From Diospyros lotus (lineage: Eukaryota; Streptophyta; Magnoliopsida; Ericales; Ebenaceae), in contig NC_068338.1 in the NCBI RefSeq assembly GCF_014633365.1, forward strand, positions 50,913,716 to 50,977,715: a stretch of DNA of 64,000 nt, in the 5' to 3' direction. The translations under genes and the position numbers were made by a program. The notes under the pieces were generated by a model. It did no database searches, was not told where the DNA came from, and was given only the letters and a program-made list of their open reading frames with translations. The stretch's first letter is position 1, and each line of letters begins with the position of its first letter. Shown one piece after another: positions 1 to 13,400 of this stretch.

Positions 1-702
1 CCTGAGGTTCTGGAAATAGCATTAACCTCCCTCGAATTTTCAAAATTTGCTGCACTAAATGCAATGCCCTACCATTGGTTAACCCCAGTTAAACTTTTGA
101 ATATGACTAAAATACCCTCATCTATTTGTCACTCCTTCTCCCTTTCTCCCTTCCCTCTCTCTGTTTAGAACCCGACAGTATGGTTGGGGAAGAAGAAGGC
201 TTCCCGCTTAATGGAGCTGACTGTTAGCTGCTGATTGCTTGATGCCACGGACCTTTGGAAAAGAAAAAGATCTCACCACTGACTGTTTGAGGTTTCCATG
301 CCTAACTGTTTTTCTTTTATTTTTTTTAATCCACTCCCAATTCTCAAAAAGTATTGTCTTTAGAAAAAATGTTGTTTGCATGTATAACTATATAATTATT
401 TTTTTTGTGTATACATTTTTACTTTTTAATGCATTTCTAAATATATATATTTCTTATAATTAAGAAATATAATTTTTTTGTTTATTTTTTCTGTTTTTGT
501 CAAATAAAAAGGATATATTTAGTTCAGAGAGAGAAAGAGTGATCGAGGAGAGGAGAGAGGTCTGAGGAGAGAGGAGTAAGGGTAAAATAGTCATTTGAAT
601 TCATTTTTTTAACAACAGGAGAACCAGTGCTATTTTTAAGATGTGAGGGGGTACTTTCTGCAATTAAGCCAAACCTCAGGGGTGGTCAGTGCAATTTACC
701 CT
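1..702. mobile_element. Mutator-like MITE with long inverted ends (left tip cut off)
   Basis: The first bases (CCTGAGGTT) are the reverse complement of 672-680. Beyond them the two ends match imperfectly for roughly 120 bp, each reaching a motif close to GACTAAAATACCC / GACTATTTTACCC. The right end continues to about 702, so some 20 bp of the left tip probably lie outside the window. No transposase is encoded; the only open frame inside (239-463) is AT-rich and resembles nothing. The ends resemble plant elements that start GGGTAAATTGCA, usually filed with Mutator-type non-autonomous elements. The superfamily is inferred, because the target duplication cannot be seen. It lies in an intron of CPSF160. 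Confidence 0.55.
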
Positions 703-1441
703 TATTTTTTTCATTTCCTATCCTTTTCTTTTGGTAATTTGTCTGTTCCTTTATTTTCGTAATTAACTCAAAGAGTATGACTTCGTTTTCTGATAAAATA
801 ATACAGGAGAAAAGCCTGATGGAAGTATGTCATCTAATATATCAAGAATAGATGCTTTTATATCAAGGAAAGAATTGCCATAGTGGACGCAAACCCTGTA
901 TAGAGAACCAAAAAAACTAGATACAATGACCGGTCACCAAAAAACTCAAAAAATTTCAAGAGTAAATAGAATTGTCCCCGAGCAACAAAAAGGGGAATGA
1001 GAACGGTCCTCTTATGTCTAAAAGACTCTCAAAGACTTTCAAAATTCTCTCGCACCAAATACACCATAAAATACTGAGAGGATAATTTCCTAGCTTGAGA
1101 GGTCTCCTATACAGGCAAGTATATTTATTGTGGTATGAAAATAATTTCTCTTTTCAAAAATCTGTTTATTTAAAACTTGTGGTTCCCCTGGGAGAGACCT
1201 GCATATTGACCTTACTGAAATCTGTTCTTGTTGTCTAGCAGTTTTGAACTATGACCCTTGATCTCTCTTTAGTTACTCTGCGTGTGTGTTAATTTTTTTA
1301 AATCCATCTTTATAAAAATTTTGTTGCTTTGTACTTTAGATTGTGATGATACTATATGCACTTTATGACAATTTATAGGTATTAAGTTTTTTCCTTGATT
1401 GCACTGTGGAGCTTCAATGGTGTTTGTGTCATTATCAACAG

Positions 1442-4400
1442 GTTATTAAGCCATTGAATCAAGTTCTCTCATCTCTGATTGATCAAGAAGTGGGCCATCA
1501 AATTGAGCATGACAGCTTGAGTGTTGATGGGAGTTACACTGTAGATGAATTTGAGGTCCGAATTCTTGAGCCTGAAAAGTCTGGTGGCCCTTGGCAAACT
1601 AGGGCTACAATCCCTATGCAAAGTTCTGAAAATGCACTTACTGTGCGAGTGGTTACATTGCTTGTGAGTTTAATTTTGTTATTCCAGTTGTTTCTTCATT
1701 TTATACTATTTGGCCATTCATTTTCCTGTTGTTTGTTGTGTTATATGGCGCTACCTATTATTTTTGTTAACTTGAGTTCTTATTCTATTTGTTACAGAAT
1801 ACCACAACAAAAGAAAATGAAACACTTCTGGCCATTGGAACTGCTTATTTACAGGGAGAAGATGTTGCTGCAAGGGGGCGTGTGCTCTTGTATTCTGCTG
1901 AAGTAAATGCAGATAACTCAAAGACTCTGGTGACCATTCTATGTTATTTTTGCATTTTGTTTGTAGTTCAGTTTTACTTGTTTTTGCCTCAGATTCAATC
2001 ACTGTAGAATCTATTCTCCTTCCATTTTTGTCCATTTTATGAATGCCGGTGTGGCATCACTAAATCATTTGCCTTCTCAGGTTTCAGAAGTTTACTCAAA
2101 GGAGTTGAAGGGTGCCATATCTGCTCTAGCTTCACTTCAAGGTCACTTGCTGATAGCTTCTGGTCCTAAGATTATACTGCACAAGTGGACAGGTTCCGAG
2201 TTGAATGGTGTTGCCTTTTTCGATGTTCCACCACTTTATGTCGTGAGTTTAAACATTGTATGAATCTCTTCCATATCTCTTCTAGTTATTTCCTTTTGTT
2301 GTAGCTTTCTGATTTAGCCCTACATCAATGCTGTTCGTGAAAGCATAGAATGTGGTCATTAGATGTGTGTCAGATAGCCAGTTGTTTTCAGCTGCTTTTA
2401 AGACAATTAGCCTGTCAACAAGATAAATAGGAGGAAGAAGAAAGTTAGCACACGACAAAAAGTTAGCAATTGACAAATTGAAGGGCAAAGATTAAAACAA
2501 CCAGAAAAGTAATTCTTGTGAATTATCATATCAAATATTTTTGGCCTTGTTTTCTTGCTTTCAATTTTTTTATCTAGTCATTCGTACCACTTGAGCTGTT
2601 CAATATCTGACTCATTACCTACCTAAACTATCATTGATTGACAAGCGACAAATAAAATATTACAGGATTGTTCCATCATCAACTCTTTTTTTTTGTACCA
2701 GACCGGTTTAGATTGCATAGCAGTTTTTTCAAATTTTTCCATCGTATGTGTATGGTTTCTAAGGGCAAGCGTTGGTAGCAATGGTAAAGTTGCTCCTTCG
2801 TGATTGGAAGGTCATCAATTCAAGTTATGAAAACAACCTCTTTGCAAAGCAAGGATAAGGTTGCAAATAAAGATAACCTCCCCCAAGTGGGGAACCTCTG
2901 TGATGTTCTTTATGTCTATGGTTCCCCCTCATTATTATTGTTGTTATTTACTTTTGGCGACTTCTCTGATAATTGCTTAATATTATTTAATTTTCGACTT
3001 TGATTTCTCTTTTGAGATTGGCTAATATTGACTGCCCTGAGGAGAAAATTTTATTCATGCTCGTGATATTTGTGTGCATTAATGAATCCATGACTTACCC
3101 CTCCAGTTTGTCTAATGCATCCAGCATGCAGGCTTTCTTGAGGTTTAATTATTATGCTCTTTTTTTTAATGCCATTCAATGCTGCAGGTAAAAAATTTTA
3201 TACTCCTTGGTGATATTCACAAGAGCATATACTTTCTTAGTTGGAAGGAACAAGGAGCTCAACTTAGCTTGCTGGCAAAGGATTTTGGGTCACTTGATTG
3301 TTTTGCAACTGAGTTTTTAATTGATGGAAGTACACTCAGTCTTGTAGTTTCAGATGAGCAAAAAAATGTTCAGGTTTGTGCTTTCTTTTGTTAGCAGATT
3401 TATAATAAAATATCAGTACTTATGATGTGTTGTGAACTTCTGTAGTATTGAAACATCTGTCAGATAAGATCACTTTATATTCTGTCACACACAAATAAAT
3501 TCTTTTGTTGAAGACAATTATACATGTAGTGTCTTATCTCCAGGCCTAAACATTTGTTAGAGGACTAGATAAGGGTTTGTTTGTATTGATGCTGACTTAT
3601 GTATGTAAAGCAACACCACCTCTCCAAGATTTTGCTAAGTAATGGAGTATTGTGCCCTAGGTAACACATTTGTTTCTCTGTGCAGAGATGCTCATCTGTG
3701 CACACATATTCATTGATCTTAGTTTGTTAGATTCATAAGAAAAACATGAGATTATGAGATAAAATATGAACACCATCTTTTTCGTGTTGTTCTTTTTTAA
3801 TATGGAAACTGTTTTCAGAAATTCAGGAAGCAGTTTCTTAGTTTGCTAAAACTGGGTAGTAAAAAGAAAAGAAAAAGAACAAATTCCCCCTGAGAACAGT
3901 TTCCAGATTAAGTTTCCAAGCAAGCTTTCTCAGTCAGATTTTATTATTCTTTTTTCCTTTTGTTTCTTTTTGGGAACAAAATTGTTTTTTGAAACGTAAC
4001 CACTTGTTCATTTCTTTGTGCATAATTTTCATCAATATTATGGAGATTCCTCTCAAGTTACAGTTATTTTTAAACTTGTGAGGCATATAACTATGGCACT
4101 GATGCAATTTGTAAGCCATTTTCAATCAATACTAATGTTTTTCCCACTTATGAATTGTTTGAATTCACAAACAGATATTTTATTATGCACCAAAGATGTC
4201 AGAGAGCTGGAAAGGACAAAAGCTTCTTTCACGGGCTGAGTTTCATGTTGGCGCCCATGTGACTAAATTCTTGCGGTTACAGATGCTTCCTACATCTGAC
4301 AGAAACAATGCTGCTCCTGGCTCTGATAAAACCAATCGCTTTGCGCTATTGTTTGGCACCCTTGATGGCAGCATTGGTTGTATTGCCCCTCTTGACGAAC

Positions 4401-7400
4401 TCACCTTTCGTAGACTCCAATCACTGCAGAAAAAGCTTGTTGATGCTGTTCCCCATGTTGCTGGATTAAATCCTAGGTCATTCCGCCAGTTCCATTCAAA
4501 TGGAAAAGCTCATCGATCTGGACCTGACAGCATAGTTGATTGTGAGCTGCTTCACCAGTAAGTTTTTTGTTTTCTCCTCCACAATTTTTTAGTTTCTGAA
4601 ATGAAGATTCCAATTCCTAGTCAGATGCATTGCCAATAGATTATTCTTGTACATGTCCACAATTATGCGTAGAGACCATATATGCAGTCAAAACTCATAG
4701 GAAATCTAGATGTGTTTCACTGTCAATTGTGGAGCCCATGTCTTTGTCAAGAGCATCACTGGAATCATTATTAAAAAACAATAACCTAAAACTACATGCA
4801 GGGACTTAATATAACAATCATGCACCGTAGACAATATATACATGGGAACTTGTGTTGGGGAGGAAACTGCAAACTGGTCTAGACCCAATCAACCAAGCAC
4901 CATAGAATGTGAAATGGCTATGTGACTTAAACTTACGGACTAATCCAGTGTTACTAAAACCAAACTGCAGGTTGAATTGGCCAGAATATTGGTTTTTAGT
5001 TCAACAGATGGAAAAATGATCCATCCCCACTGGGGCCCACCCGCCCTGATGGGGGCAGGGGTCCTTTGACAGGGGTTGTGGTTGGGTAGGGGGATCCCTG
5101 ATTTGGTTTTTCAGGGGCGGCAGGGCTGAATTGGCTATGTGACTTTCACAAACTAACCCAGTCTTGCTAAAATTGAACTGGTTGTTGACTTGGCCAGAAT
5201 ATTGGTTCAACTGGTGGCTGGGGATGGCAAAATGACCCATGCCCACGGTGCCCCACCCTGCCTTGCTCTTATTGGGGCGGGGGTCAACACCCATTAACCA
5301 GAGTCGGGGATTCCCTGATTTGGTTTTTTTGGGGGGGCAGAGTGGGGATGGGGTTTACAAGCCCCAGCCCCACCCTTGCGCACAATGTATATAATTTATA
5401 AATCTTGAATTATATTTATGTAATATCATTTTCATTTTATATAAATATATTATATGCATATACTATGAATATCTTTAGTACATATGCACCACAAGCGGGG
5501 TTAGGTGAGGAGATAAAAGCAAAATTCTGGGAGGACCTAGAGGGACTCATACAAATGATACCAAGAGCAGAGAAAGTGATTATAGGAGGTGACTTAAATG
5601 GTCACATGGGTAGAGACAGAAACGACTATAGAGAGGTACATGGAGGGTATGGATTCGGGGAAATTAATAATGAGGGTAAGTCTATTCTAGATTTTGCAAT
5701 GGCATATGGGCTCATCATGACCAATACTAGGTTCAAAAAACGGGACGAACACTTAATCACATATAAAAATGTCACATCAAGCACCCAAATAGATTACTTC
5801 CTCATGAGACAAGAGGACCAGGTATGTTGTAGGGATTGTAAGGTATACCGGGAGAGTGTTTGACTACTCAACATAGACTTCTAGTACTTGACGTCCAATT
5901 AAGAAATTGGAAGAGAAAAAATCACATAAAACAAAATCCAAGAATCAGGTGGTGGGATTTAAAAGGGGAGAAACAACTAATCTTCAAAGAAAAATTAAGG
6001 GGTAGAAGAGAATGGAATGGAGAAGGACAGACAAACCAAATGTGGAGAGACATGGCTAATGCCCTGAGAAACACAACAAAGGTAGTGCTTGGAGAGACAA
6101 ATGGTAGAACCCCTAACCTTAAGGAGTCTTGGTGGTTGAATGAAGAAGTGCAATTGAAAATTAAAAATAAGAAAAATTGTTATAAGGCTGTATATTAGTG
6201 CAACAATGAAGAAAATCAAAAAAATTATAAAGAATCAAAAAAGGCAGCAAAAAAAGCTGTTAGTGAAGCAAGGTCAAAAGCATACGAGAATCTATATAAA
6301 CGACTTGATACAAAAAATAGAGAAAGGGATATATATAAATTAGTTAAAGCAAGAGAAAGAAAAACAAGGGATTTAAATCAAATGAAATGCATAAAAGATG
6401 AAAATCAAAATGTATTAGTGAATGAGGGAGCGATTAAAGAGAGATGGAAGGAGTATTTCACAAAATTATTCAATGGTGATGGCGACACAAGAGTTAGGTT
6501 GGGACATCTTAGTAACTCCGAAGGGAACGTGAGTTATACATTTTATCGACGCATAAGTCCAAATGAAATAAGGCACGTATTAAAAAAGATGAGAAATTAT
6601 AAGGCGTGGGACCGGATAATATACCAATAGAAGCATGGAAATGCATGGGAGAAGAGGGTATCTCCTAGCTAACGAAATTATTTAACGCGATTCTTAAATA
6701 AAAAAAGATGCCAGATGAGTGGAGGAAGAGTACTTTGGTCCCTATATATAAGAACAAAGGAGATGTTCAAAATTGTAAAAATTACAGAAGAATTAAGTTA
6801 ATGAGCCATACCATGAAACTCTGGGAGAGAGTAATAGAGCAGAGACTCAGAAAAGAAACAGAGGTCTCAGAAAATCAGTTTGGTTTCATGCCCGGTAGGT
6901 CAACAATGGAAGCTATATATCTACTGAGGCGCCTAATTGAAAGGTATCGGGATCATTAGAAGGACTTACATATGGTGTTTATAGATCTAGAAAAAGCCTA
7001 TGATAGGGTCCCTAGAGAAGTATTATGGAGGGTTTTAGAGAACAAATGAGTCCGAATAGCCTATATACAAGCCCTTAAGGACATGTATTATGGTGCAGAG
7101 ACAAGGGTCAGAACATGCGGAGGGGATACTGAATCGTTTAAAATTACAATAGAATTGCATCAAGGTTCAGCACTAAGTCCATACTTATTTGCTTTAGTAA
7201 TGGATGAACTCACTAAAAATATTCAGACAGAGGTGCTATGGTGTATGCTATTTGCAGACGACATAATGTTGGTGGATGAAACAAAAGAAGGAGTGAACAC
7301 TAAGCTTGAGTTATGGAGAAACAATTTAGAATCTAAGGGATTTAAATTAAGCAAAAAGAAAACAGAATATATGGAATGTAAATTTAGTAAAAATGCAAGA

Positions 7401-10400
7401 GTGGATGATGTTATAATAAAATTGGAAGACCAAATCTTACAAAGAAAAGACCATTTTCGATATTTGGGATCAGTGATTCAAAAATATGGAGAAATTCACG
7501 AGGATGTCACACATAGAATTAAGGCAAGTTGGCTAAAATGGAGAAATGCATCGGGGGTGTTATGTGATGGTAAAATTCCATTAAAATTGAAAGAAAAATT
7601 CTATAGGACAGATATAAGACCAGTTTTGTTGTACGGCTCAGAATGTTGGACAGTCAAATACCAACATGAGCAAAAGACGAGTGTAGCGGAGATGAGGATG
7701 TTAAGATGGATGTGCGGCCATACAAGAAAAGATAAAATTAGAAATGAACTTATTCGTAATAAGATAGGAGTAGTGCTAATAGAGGAGAAGATGAGAGAGA
7801 CTAGACTAAGATGGTTTGGTCATGTGAGAAGGAGACCAAGAGACGCTCCTGTGATGAGAGTTGATGAAATAGAACAATTAATCAAAAAAAGAGGTAGAAG
7901 CAGACCTAAGAATACTTTGAGGGAGATATTAAAGTTTGATATGAAGTGTATGGATCTCAATGAAAATATGACAAAAGATAGAAATACATGGAAGTCTAGA
8001 ATTCATGTAGCCGACCTCACATAGTGGGATAAAGGCTGTATATGTTGTTATTATATTATATGCATATAAAGTGCACCAATTAGCAATTTAGGGTTTGTGC
8101 ATCCACACATCTTCTTTCTTCACTCTTTATCACACACGTAACTACTATCAAATGCTTGCCACCCTGCTCCTCTCGGCCGAAAGACAATCAAGGCCCAAGG
8201 CCAAAAATCAATTATTGGTTGATCAATGCAAGGGTTAACCGGTTTTAAAACATTTTCAAAATCAAAATCAAACATAGTAGAAGCAAAAACAACCCTTGCA
8301 AGACTTGGTATTGAGTCATCCGTATGCATCCAAAATAAAAACCAACCATAGGGGGTTCAGTGGTATATCTCTACAGATGATTCTGTTGCTAGTTAACCAA
8401 TGCGCCTTGAGCTCCAAGTTGCCCGAATCTGCAACTGTATGTATGAGGCATCCGATCGACCGATCCATGCTGTTGACCGCCTCATACTCCAGATGATCGT
8501 TTGTGTCAACTTCCTCTTTGAAGTATTGCACCTAGGCCCTGCTATTAACTCTTAATGGAACGAAGGCTCCCTTGTTAACTCTTATCTGGCTCCCATATAT
8601 CTTAATCCAATCCAGTTAACACTTAACTGCAACCGACATCATTAACTCTTAATGAAGCGGAACACTCTAACAGTAATGGTTCACTAATCTGACACATTAC
8701 TTAGTATGCGTGTGACTTTTTAGATTCATAGCCATGTAGCAATTAGGACACGTCAACTTCTTGACCCCAGTTGAACGTTTCAATCTACTAAGAGAATCTC
8801 TCCAAATCCCCAGAGTATCCTGTAAGATCCTGAGTATTCTCTAACCAGGATTCAGGATGATCCTAATGGCAATAAAGTCTATACTTCGGATAAACCTATT
8901 AAGGCTCTTCGATTATCATGCACTATAATCTTTCCATTGACCAACATCCCAACTAAATAAGAGTCATGGACAAATTAAACTCACAGGACTCGGTAACTAT
9001 GTCATATCCAGTATGGTGTGATTGAGGTAGCATCTCGGAACTCTTTTTGACATTGGAAACTCCTTTTCGATCACGCTTACCCTAGCTAGGTTTTTCCAAC
9101 CACAACTAATTGAGACCATATAAGATGTTCATCCCCATCTAATGGAGAACAATGGATCTCATCAGTGAGCATTTGCCTCCATACACCACTACACAAATAC
9201 CACACAAAGAGCATCCCCACCTCTTACATTGGATGGTTCCGCTCAACAGTAAATCTCCAACACCAGTGCACAAGACAATTCTGTCGCTTTCGGTCAAAGG
9301 ATTAGATACACAATCGAAAACCATTAACAAATTATTAATCCTCACAGCTATGTGATCTATTACAGGCGTCATATTCAGTAGATGTTTAACTAACACCTAC
9401 TCACATGCCTACTATTTGCATTTCGTGCAATATAGCATGTGACTCACCATCCATTCTCATTAATATCTCATGTTAATCAATGGTGGTAGTCCATGTGCCT
9501 GGTCCATGATCAATAAATAATATTTCTCTTCTAATAAATCTAAGAATCGAGAATTCCTTTAAGAAATCTTGAACTAAAGATCTTTATCACATATTTTTAA
9601 CACTTAAGAATAAGATCTCTACCAGGAAGTCTAGGGACTCATTCATAAGGAAATACAGAGAGTATAAATGAAGATATGACATTTTTATTTATGAACAAAA
9701 TTACATCATTAGTGTCACATACATATATCTCATGTAATGTAAATCTAGCATTTTGGCACTAACACTAGCACTCCCCCCCCCCCTCCCCCTACTCTGTTGA
9801 TCAATCTATCTGTCTCTCTCATGTCGTTGACCCACCTCTCCCTTTAGGTCTCAATCTCTCTCTCTCCCCCACCTCTTTGGTTCCATTTGTATTCTTTGGT
9901 TCGTTTATGTGCTTGACTTCACTTTTCTGGCTAAATCTATCTGGTTCATTTATGTGTATTCCATGAGATCCACGTTAAATTATGTGTTCATGTGTGGTTG
10001 ATTGGTTTGATTGTGGTTTGTTTTCGATCAAATTTAATATCAAAGCTGTTAGATCAAACCATCAACCGTTTGCAGATCTCAACCATTGGATCTGATTTTC
10101 AGTATCATCTTCATCTTCTTCAGCTGGGTTGCCTAGCTTCTACCACTATCGTCGTATGACTGCCGTTGCCACACGTTCGCCTCCTCCGTCGCCGACAGCC
10201 AAAGAAGCCTCTGCCATTGTCGACGGTCGTCACCGTCGACATCGTTCGCCCCCCTGCATCGCGATAGCTTCTGTTTCTTTCTAGAGCTTCAACCATCGCC
10301 CTCATCGCTGCTGGCCGCTTGGAATTTTCTTCTTCCCCTTTGTTGTTCGCCTTCTGTCCTGGCATCGAGGCATTCGAGGCCCCTTGCTTAGTTACAGTAC

Positions 10401-13400
10401 CATTGGCCACTGCTCGATCTCCCTTTTTTGGTCATCGTTTGTCCCTTCGCAGACCATGAGCTTCCTCGTCATCTATTGCTGCAAACAACCATCAATTGCT
10501 TCCAACGTTTGTCTTCAAATCTACCAGTAACGCATAGTGGAAGTTCAACCATTGTTGGCTATTCCAAGCTAACCTAGATCTCACCCAGATCTGGTCTAAC
10601 CCATTGATTCGACCCACCAAGATCCGCGACCCGCTTCAGATCTGTCATCTAGTTCCGGATCTGTTTTTTGCCCAAATTTGGTCCAAATTTGGTATTTGTG
10701 ATCCGTTTTTAGTTGGGTTTTTTATTCAAATTATTTTGATATTATCCGGGGTTATTTATTGGCTTCGTTGAAGTACAATATTCCTTTGTTGGATCAGAAT
10801 ATTAGATTTTCGCTATGACATGTTAAGATGCGTGTAATTGTGGCACATATGGATTTAGATGATGCACTTTTGGGCTTTAAAAAAATGCCACAATCATGGA
10901 GCATTAAGGAAAAACAGCGTAAAGATCGTAAGGCTTTGTCTCAGATACATCTACATTTATCAAATTAAATTTTGTAGGATGTTTTGAAAGAACGTTGCCG
11001 CTTTATGGTTGAAACTGAAACAACTGTGTATGACGAAGAGCCAGTAAATTGCATCTAAAGTAAAGGTTATATTCTCATCGAATGGTTGAAGGTATGTCAA
11101 CTGAAAGCCATTTAACAGTTTTTAAAGAAATTGTTTTTGATTTGGAAAGTATGGAGGTTAAGTATGATGATGAGGATTGAGGTCTGATTTTGTTGTGTTC
11201 TCTACCGGCCTTGTATTCAACTTTTAGAGACACCATACTCTATAGTCGGGATACTCTCACCCAGATGAAGTTTATGATGCTTTATTCTCGAAAGAAAAAA
11301 TTTATAAGTTGTTATTGGAGACTTTTGAGAATCTAGGGGAGGGTCTGTTGATTAGAGGAAGAACACAAGATAGAAATTCTAGTGGTAGAAGGAAAAGTAG
11401 ATCCAAGTCCAGGAACGAAGGAGAAGTTTGTAATTATTGTAAGAAGAAATGACACACAAAGAATGAGTATTATAAACTGCAGAACAAACTTAAGAGACAG
11501 GAAGATGGCTAGAAAAGAAAACAACTAGAAACTTTCGGTGAAACTAATGTTGTTGAAAATAATAATAATGATAGGGAACTTATGGTGGTATTTAATGAGG
11601 TTATTAAACCTAGTAAAGATTGGATCATCAACACAGCATGCACGTTCATATGTCTCCTAATAGGGATTGGTTTTCGACATATAAAATTTTGAATTATGGT
11701 GAAGTGTTGATGGGTAATATAATTCTTCTTGTGAAACTGATGGCATTGGAACAGTTAAAATTAAGATGTTTGATGGTATCATTCAGATTTTAACTTATGT
11801 CAGACATGTTCTCGATTTTAAAAGAAATCTTATTTTATTGAGTACTCTTGATTTGAATAGGTACAAGTTCATTGGTGAAGGTGGAGTTATTAAGATCAGT
11901 AGAGGCTCTTGTTGTGATAAAAAATACTAAACAATACGGTCGATTGTGTGTTCTGCAGAGTTCTACCATTACAAGTGATGTTTCTTTTTCTACTTTTTCT
12001 TTATCTGATACCGATATCACTCAGTTATGGCATATGCGTCTTGAACATATAAGTAAAATAAGTATGGCTAAATTGAGCAAAAGAGGACTCCTTAAAGGGT
12101 AGGGTACTAGAAAATTGGAGTTTTGTGAACACTGCGTTTTCGGTAAACAAAAACAAGTCGTATTTACTAAAGGGATTCACAATACGAAAGGTATACTGGA
12201 CTAGGTCCATTCTGATCTCTGGGGTTCGGCCAAAGTACCTTCTACAGATGGTGTCAGATACATGTTAACATTCATCGATGATTTTTCTAGGAAAGTTTGG
12301 GTTTTCTTTTTGAAACAGAAGGCTGATGTTTTTGCTACTTTCAAGTAGTGGAAGATTATGATTGAGAAATAAACCGACAGTCAGATTAAGTGTCTTCGCA
12401 CAGATAGTGGTTTAGAATTTTGTTCACGTGAATTTAATGATTTTTGCAGAAAATAGGGAATTCTAAGGCATTTAACAATTCCAGATACGCCATAGCAAAA
12501 TGGTGTGGCCAAGCGGATGAGCAGAATCTTGATAGAAAAGATACCGTGTATGATGTCTAATTCCGATTTATCTAGGTCTTTTTGGATCGAGGCTGCTCAT
12601 ATAACATGTTTTCTGATTAATCAATCTCCATCGTTCGCTATTGATAAGAAAACTCTAGGAAAGTTATGATCAGGTACTCCTACGAATTATTCTGATTTAA
12701 AAATATTTGGATGTCCTGCATTTGTTCGTGTTGATAATGGTAAATTAGAACCAAGATCTAAATGATGTCTCTTCCTTGGTTATAAATATGGTGTTAAGGG
12801 TTATAAGTTATGAGATCTAGAAGCGTCTAAAGTCATGATTAACATAGATGTTATTTTTGATAAACTTGCTATGCTTCGTGGTTCGTCTGCAAAAGTATCC
12901 AACCCTACATGTAATCAGAGTTCTGATATTCAAGTGGAGCTTAAAATCGACAAGGGTTAAATATCTAAGTTGTCATCTTCATCTCAGATTAAGTCATGCC
13001 CCAAGTCAAGTCCAAAAACAAGAATATCAGACCTCCTCAACAGTATGTTGAAGCTGATTATGTCGCCTATGCTTTGAGCGTAGCTGAAGATATCTACTAC
13101 AGTGAGCGTTGTGTGAATTTGATTGATATTCCTCGTTGTGAGGATTTGGTTGGTATTCGTTAGGGAGATTGATTCTCCGTGATTTCGTTTAAAGAAAGAA
13201 TTTTAAATAATTCCATCTGTAGATTTAGAGTGAAGGTGGAAATTTTTGATAATTATGACTCAAAATCTTAATTTACCTATGATTGAATTTCCTAATTTAA
13301 CTGTGATTATAATGATGTTAAATTCGATTTTAATTGGAATTTATCTTATCTGGAAGAATATTCTCTTGAATCATCTTCTGATCAGGATATGAGTTCCTAT

